From NCBI GenBank assembly GCA_022829145.1, contig CM040744.1, positions 1,178,001 through 1,242,000 on the forward strand: a DNA stretch of 64,000 nt, written 5' to 3'. A program made the position numbers and the translations under genes. This document shows positions 60,868-64,000 of this stretch, piece after piece (position 1 is the first letter of the stretch; every line of letters begins with the position of its first letter). Below the pieces are notes generated by a model, which worked only from the letters and a program-made list of their open reading frames with translations, was not told the origin of the DNA and searched no databases. This DNA comes from Albula goreensis. Taxonomy: Eukaryota > Chordata > Actinopteri > Albuliformes > Albulidae.

Positions 60868-61045
60868 TTAACAGGTGCGGCCCAGTAGCTTATCCAGTAA
60901 AGCACATGCTACCTAATGCCAAGGCCTTAACACAGCGGCCCAGGTTCAAATCCAGCCTGGGCCCCCCACCATACACCCCTGCTCCCCCCAGCGCAACCAC
61001 CAAACAAAGTGAAAAAATCCCCCCAAAAAAAACAAATAACAATCC
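60868..61045 (+). mobile_element. tRNA-derived SINE
   Basis: A tRNA-like head reads ggcccagtagcttatccagt (box A region) and, about 50 bp on, ggttcaaatcc at 60943-60953 (a perfect box B). A pyrimidine/C-rich body and an A-rich end follow. The head cannot fold as a normal tRNA gene and has a long unrelated 3' part, so SINE is preferred. Confidence 0.6.
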
Positions 61046-61669
61046 CAACCATAGAATGTGAAAAGGCTTCGCGTGTACATACTGTTTTACCTAACTGACC
61101 TCTAAATGGGCCAAAGAAAAGTATGCACATACATTACAAAAAGCCCCCACTTCACCTCACCTCTTATCCCAGGAAACACCTTATTTAAACAGCGCTATCA
61201 GTGAGTGGATGGAAATACTAGAGCCGGGCCGTACACAGAGAAACCCTGACTTAGCAAAATGCCTTCACCCTGCTGTTCTTTCACTACACGTGTCAGTTTT
61301 ATTGTATGCAGCAAAATACAATACAAAATATTGCATTAATAAAACATTATGTTTGAATAAAGTATATGAAAACTGAGCCCTTGTGGACCGCGTTGGTCTC
61401 GTGTCAGCTCTGGGTCGAACCAGTACGCACCGTGTCCAGCATCCCTGTGGGGAGAGTGAGCTGTAATTAGACTCAGTGTTAGTCAGAGAACCTGCAGGTG
61501 GCAGGGAGCTCCAAGCGGCTCTTGTGCAAAACTTTCGCTTGGGAAGGAAGTGCGAGGCCTGTGGCTGGGAGTTGTAGTCCCAGCCAGGCCAGGTTATAGC
61601 CGAAGGCCTATATCAGCAGGGCAACAATTGGCTCAGCCTCACTGAAGGAAGCTAAGGGTTAAGCCAGTT

Positions 61670-61790
61670 TGTCAGCCTCATTGCTCTCTAGTGGCCTCTC
61701 CTGGTCAGCCAGGGACCCGCAGATGCACGGGTCGAGTATATGTTGACTTTGTCATCCTTCAACAACATAGGCAGTGTGATAAGTGTGTGT
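61670..61790. repeat. dispersed repeat, copy B (ctctctag-ggcc family)
   Basis: Homologous to 36680-36790: gtcagcctcattgctctcta, gtggcctctcctggtcagcc and tgttgactttgt occur in the same order and spacing. Confidence 0.5.
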
Positions 61791-62051
61791 GGAAAGAACT
61801 GAGCGCGTGTTGACACAGTGAATCCATGGGATCAGGTTGCTGCATTAGGGTAAAACAGTTTGGCTGTGTTCTGGAAGGGGAAATAGGAGAAAATGCAGCT
61901 TTCACAGTGTCTTCATCTAACTCCTGTCAGTGCAAGCTTCGCTTCTGGACTGGGGCTGAAGGTAGTAAGCTGCTTACATCACATATCACATTTCTCAGAG
62001 GAGAGCGTGTTTGCCTGAGCTCACCAGCTTTTGCAGCGGAGGTTGCCCAGT

Positions 62052-62275
62052 AAATTTGATTGGGCATTCCAGTAGCACTGAACCTAGTTGTTGAATTTGA
62101 TTTAGCAATCCAACAGCACTGAACCTGGTTGTTGAATTTGATTGGGCGTTCCGACAGCACCGAGCCCAGTTGTTTAATTTGATTGGGCTTTCCCACAGCA
62201 CTGAGCCCGGTTTGTGAATTTGATTGGACAGTCCAACTGTACTGAGCCCGGTTGTTGAATTTGATTGGGTATTCT
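62052..62275 (+). repeat. 41-bp minisatellite, about 5.5 copies, with inverted CCAAT boxes
   Basis: The monomer is about aatttgattgggcattccaa followed by cagcactgagcccggttgtt. Copies diverge by up to about 20%. Five of six copies of the gattgg core keep ATTGG (inverted CCAAT). Because 41 is not a multiple of 3, the minus-strand frames through it have no coding meaning. Confidence 0.9.
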
Positions 62276-62814
62276 GGGCTGGGAGAAAAGCGGGAAAGGC
62301 ATAAAAAGTGTGACCTTGAGAAACCCCGGCACTGTTAAGATGGCTATAAGGACAAACACTGGGTTATTAAGTTGAATACATACGATTTCATTTAATATTA
62401 GAAATCTAAAGCAGGTGCTTTAAAAGGACTCTTATGGCCCACTTTTTTCTGTATGGCTTGTGGGACTCGATTAGTGTTGTGTGCTGAAACTTAATTATTT
62501 CCTGAAGGAAGATATCCTTAATAGACGTTGGCTTTCCATCTGGGATTGTGCTTGTAGATTTTCGGTGGCCTAACAGAATTAAACATAATTTTTAATACCG
62601 GCTCTTAACCGAGAAACTCGGATTAATGAAAACGCACACACAAAAACATTCCAACATAAAAAAAACTGTAATTACATTTCACAAGCCTATCCCTTCCCAA
62701 AAAAACTGGCAGCTTTTTTTTTCTTTTTTTTTTTTTTGGAGAAAATGTTAATTAAAATTTCAGGAAGTGGAGGAAGAAACAAACTTTGGATGTGGGTCAC
62801 ATTTTTGTGTTGAA

Positions 62815-63070
62815 AGTCATTTTTAATGAATGGTAATCCGTTGAATATTTATACAATTAGCGGGGTTTATTACTCCTGAGAAAGTGGAGCTGACAGAATA
62901 TTAATACGCCGCGTTTCTGTTGAAATGACTGATTAAAATGAAGCCATTAACATTCCCCGGCGCCGGTCACTTGTCGCCGTGGCACCCCGCTTTTTAATTG
63001 ACTGTTTTTATGGGCTAGACCCCGGTATTTTTCAGAAGCGATGACAGGCCCGTGACGTTTTAATACTCTG
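62815..63070. promoter_or_regulatory. candidate conserved non-coding element
   Basis: A repeat-free stretch with many TAAT/ATTA sites (ttaatgaatggtaatccg, atattaatacgccgcg, gattaaaatgaagccattaa) beside a CpG-containing core (ccccggcgccggtcacttgtc). The composition resembles developmental enhancers. This is inference from motif content only. Confidence 0.2.
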
Positions 63071-63311
63071 CTTTGGAAAGTCTCCCGGTATTTTCCCTTG
63101 GCCGTTTTAAATATTTTTTTTTTTATATCACTGCTTTCGATATATCCCCCCCCACCCACACACACTCCTGAAGAGTGAATCAGCGGGGGGTGACACATCA
63201 TGTTGCGGCTGTGGTCTCGTGGGGTCGTTCATGTGAACTGCGGTGACATGACCGGAAAATTATCCATGTGACTTTCCACGTCACATGACCCTGGGATCAT
63301 TTCATGGACAT

Positions 63312-63500
63312 GCTTCACATACACACACACGCATACACACACACACACAACATACACAGACATTTCCTCACACACTCACACGACATCACAAGCACTCACA
63401 TTAGATCCCCCCACACACACACACACACACAAACCTGTAAACACTCACATAGACACACAAATTCCCACACACACACATGCACACAGAGACAGATGCAGAT
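63312..63500. repeat. (CA)n-rich microsatellite complex
   Basis: Interrupted ACAC runs over about 190 bp. The His/Thr-rich frame across it is an artefact. Confidence 0.9.
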
Positions 63501-63819
63501 ACACATAGTCATTCCACCCAGTGTCAGAACTAAGATGAAAGTGCATTGCAAATGTGAGTCTGAAGTGTGCTTGGACGATCGAGTCTAAGCCTATTCATTA
63601 GGGGTACTGGAAGGACAAATGCATTTTACATTTATATCATGATGACGAATGTGCCCTTCCCATTGGTCAAACCTGTACATACTGCATCCTTCCCATTGGG
63701 CAAACTGAGCAGTATAACTTCTTTATTGGACAAACCACCATATGTACACAGTAGCATTTGATGCTTTACGGTTTCATTTGTCATTGTCTCATGCCATTAG
63801 AACGTTCACTGCATACTGT

Positions 63820-63876
63820 GTGTGTGTGTGTGTGTGTGTGTGGGAGGGGAGGGGAGGGGGGGAGGGGTGGGTGTGC
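63820..63876. repeat. (TG)n followed by a G-rich run
   Basis: About 11 TG units followed by gggaggggaggggagggggg, a quadruplex-type pattern. Confidence 0.85.
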
Positions 63877-64000
63877 ATGTGCCAGTTCCTGTAGTGTGTG
63901 CATGTGAAGTTTCTCTAGCATACCATGTCAATGTTAGGGTTTAAAATAGACAGTAGCTGAGCAGAGAATGATTTCTGTGCTATTATATGCTGTGCTATTC

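Noticed and set aside
60868..60953. tRNA-like box A/B pair taken as a functional tRNA gene
   Set aside because: The stems do not pair properly and the sequence continues into a SINE-like body with an A-rich end.
61927..62201. Minus-strand frames of about 68-89 codons with repeated PIKFNN-like peptides
   Set aside because: They are translations of the 41-bp minisatellite; each unit shifts the frame.
1..64000. CRISPR arrays, operons, phage or other prokaryotic-type systems
   Set aside because: Gene structure and repeats are vertebrate throughout; the tandem arrays are minisatellites without spacer structure.

Overview
This window is vertebrate nuclear DNA, almost certainly from a ray-finned (teleost) fish. 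It has short exons with GT-AG introns and long intergenic stretches. It also carries many teleost-type dispersed repeats: V-SINE/L2-like tails with the gcatttagcagacgctctt motif, Tc1/mariner, Tigger-like and hAT-like elements, and abundant CA/GT and CT microsatellites. I cannot name the species.

Two protein-coding genes can be reconstructed exon by exon, arranged head to head as in human 9q21. On the plus strand, ptar1 (protein prenyltransferase alpha-subunit repeat protein) runs from the ATG at 19130 to the TAG at 34437-34439. On the minus strand, cfap95 (formerly C9orf135, a ciliary doublet-microtubule inner protein) runs from an ATG at 16407 down to a stop at 9747-9749 in six short exons. 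The two starts are about 2.7 kb apart, and most of that spacer is one dispersed mobile element (about 16994-18650). Their functions are unrelated (Golgi SNARE prenylation versus the axoneme), so the pairing is conserved linkage and not a pathway.

Layout: 1-9430 is intergenic, with a SINE tail, a hAT-like remnant (5276-6035), an LTR-retroelement-like fragment (6925-7484) and a dead Tc1 element (7528-8582). 9433-16407 is cfap95, with a MITE in intron 4. 16408-19129 is the divergent intergenic region. 19130-34439 is ptar1, whose introns hold repeats, a hairpin and long pyrimidine tracts. 34440-64000 has no coding exon that I can recognise. It contains a Tigger-like MITE, three minisatellite or array-like tracts (53.1, 54.2 and 62.1 kb), microsatellites, a tRNA-derived SINE, and a few CpG-containing or homeobox-site-rich blocks that could be regulatory. 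By human synteny (PTAR1 then APBA1) the next gene to the right should be apba1. Only a possible untranslated first exon near 43.8 kb could belong to it.

The most notable point is the break of frame in ptar1 exon 5. It is explained exactly by an 80-nt GC-rich mini-intron (31844-31923) with a strong donor, acceptor and branch point. The alternative is a one-base assembly error. No prokaryotic-type system, CRISPR array, tRNA or rRNA gene was found.
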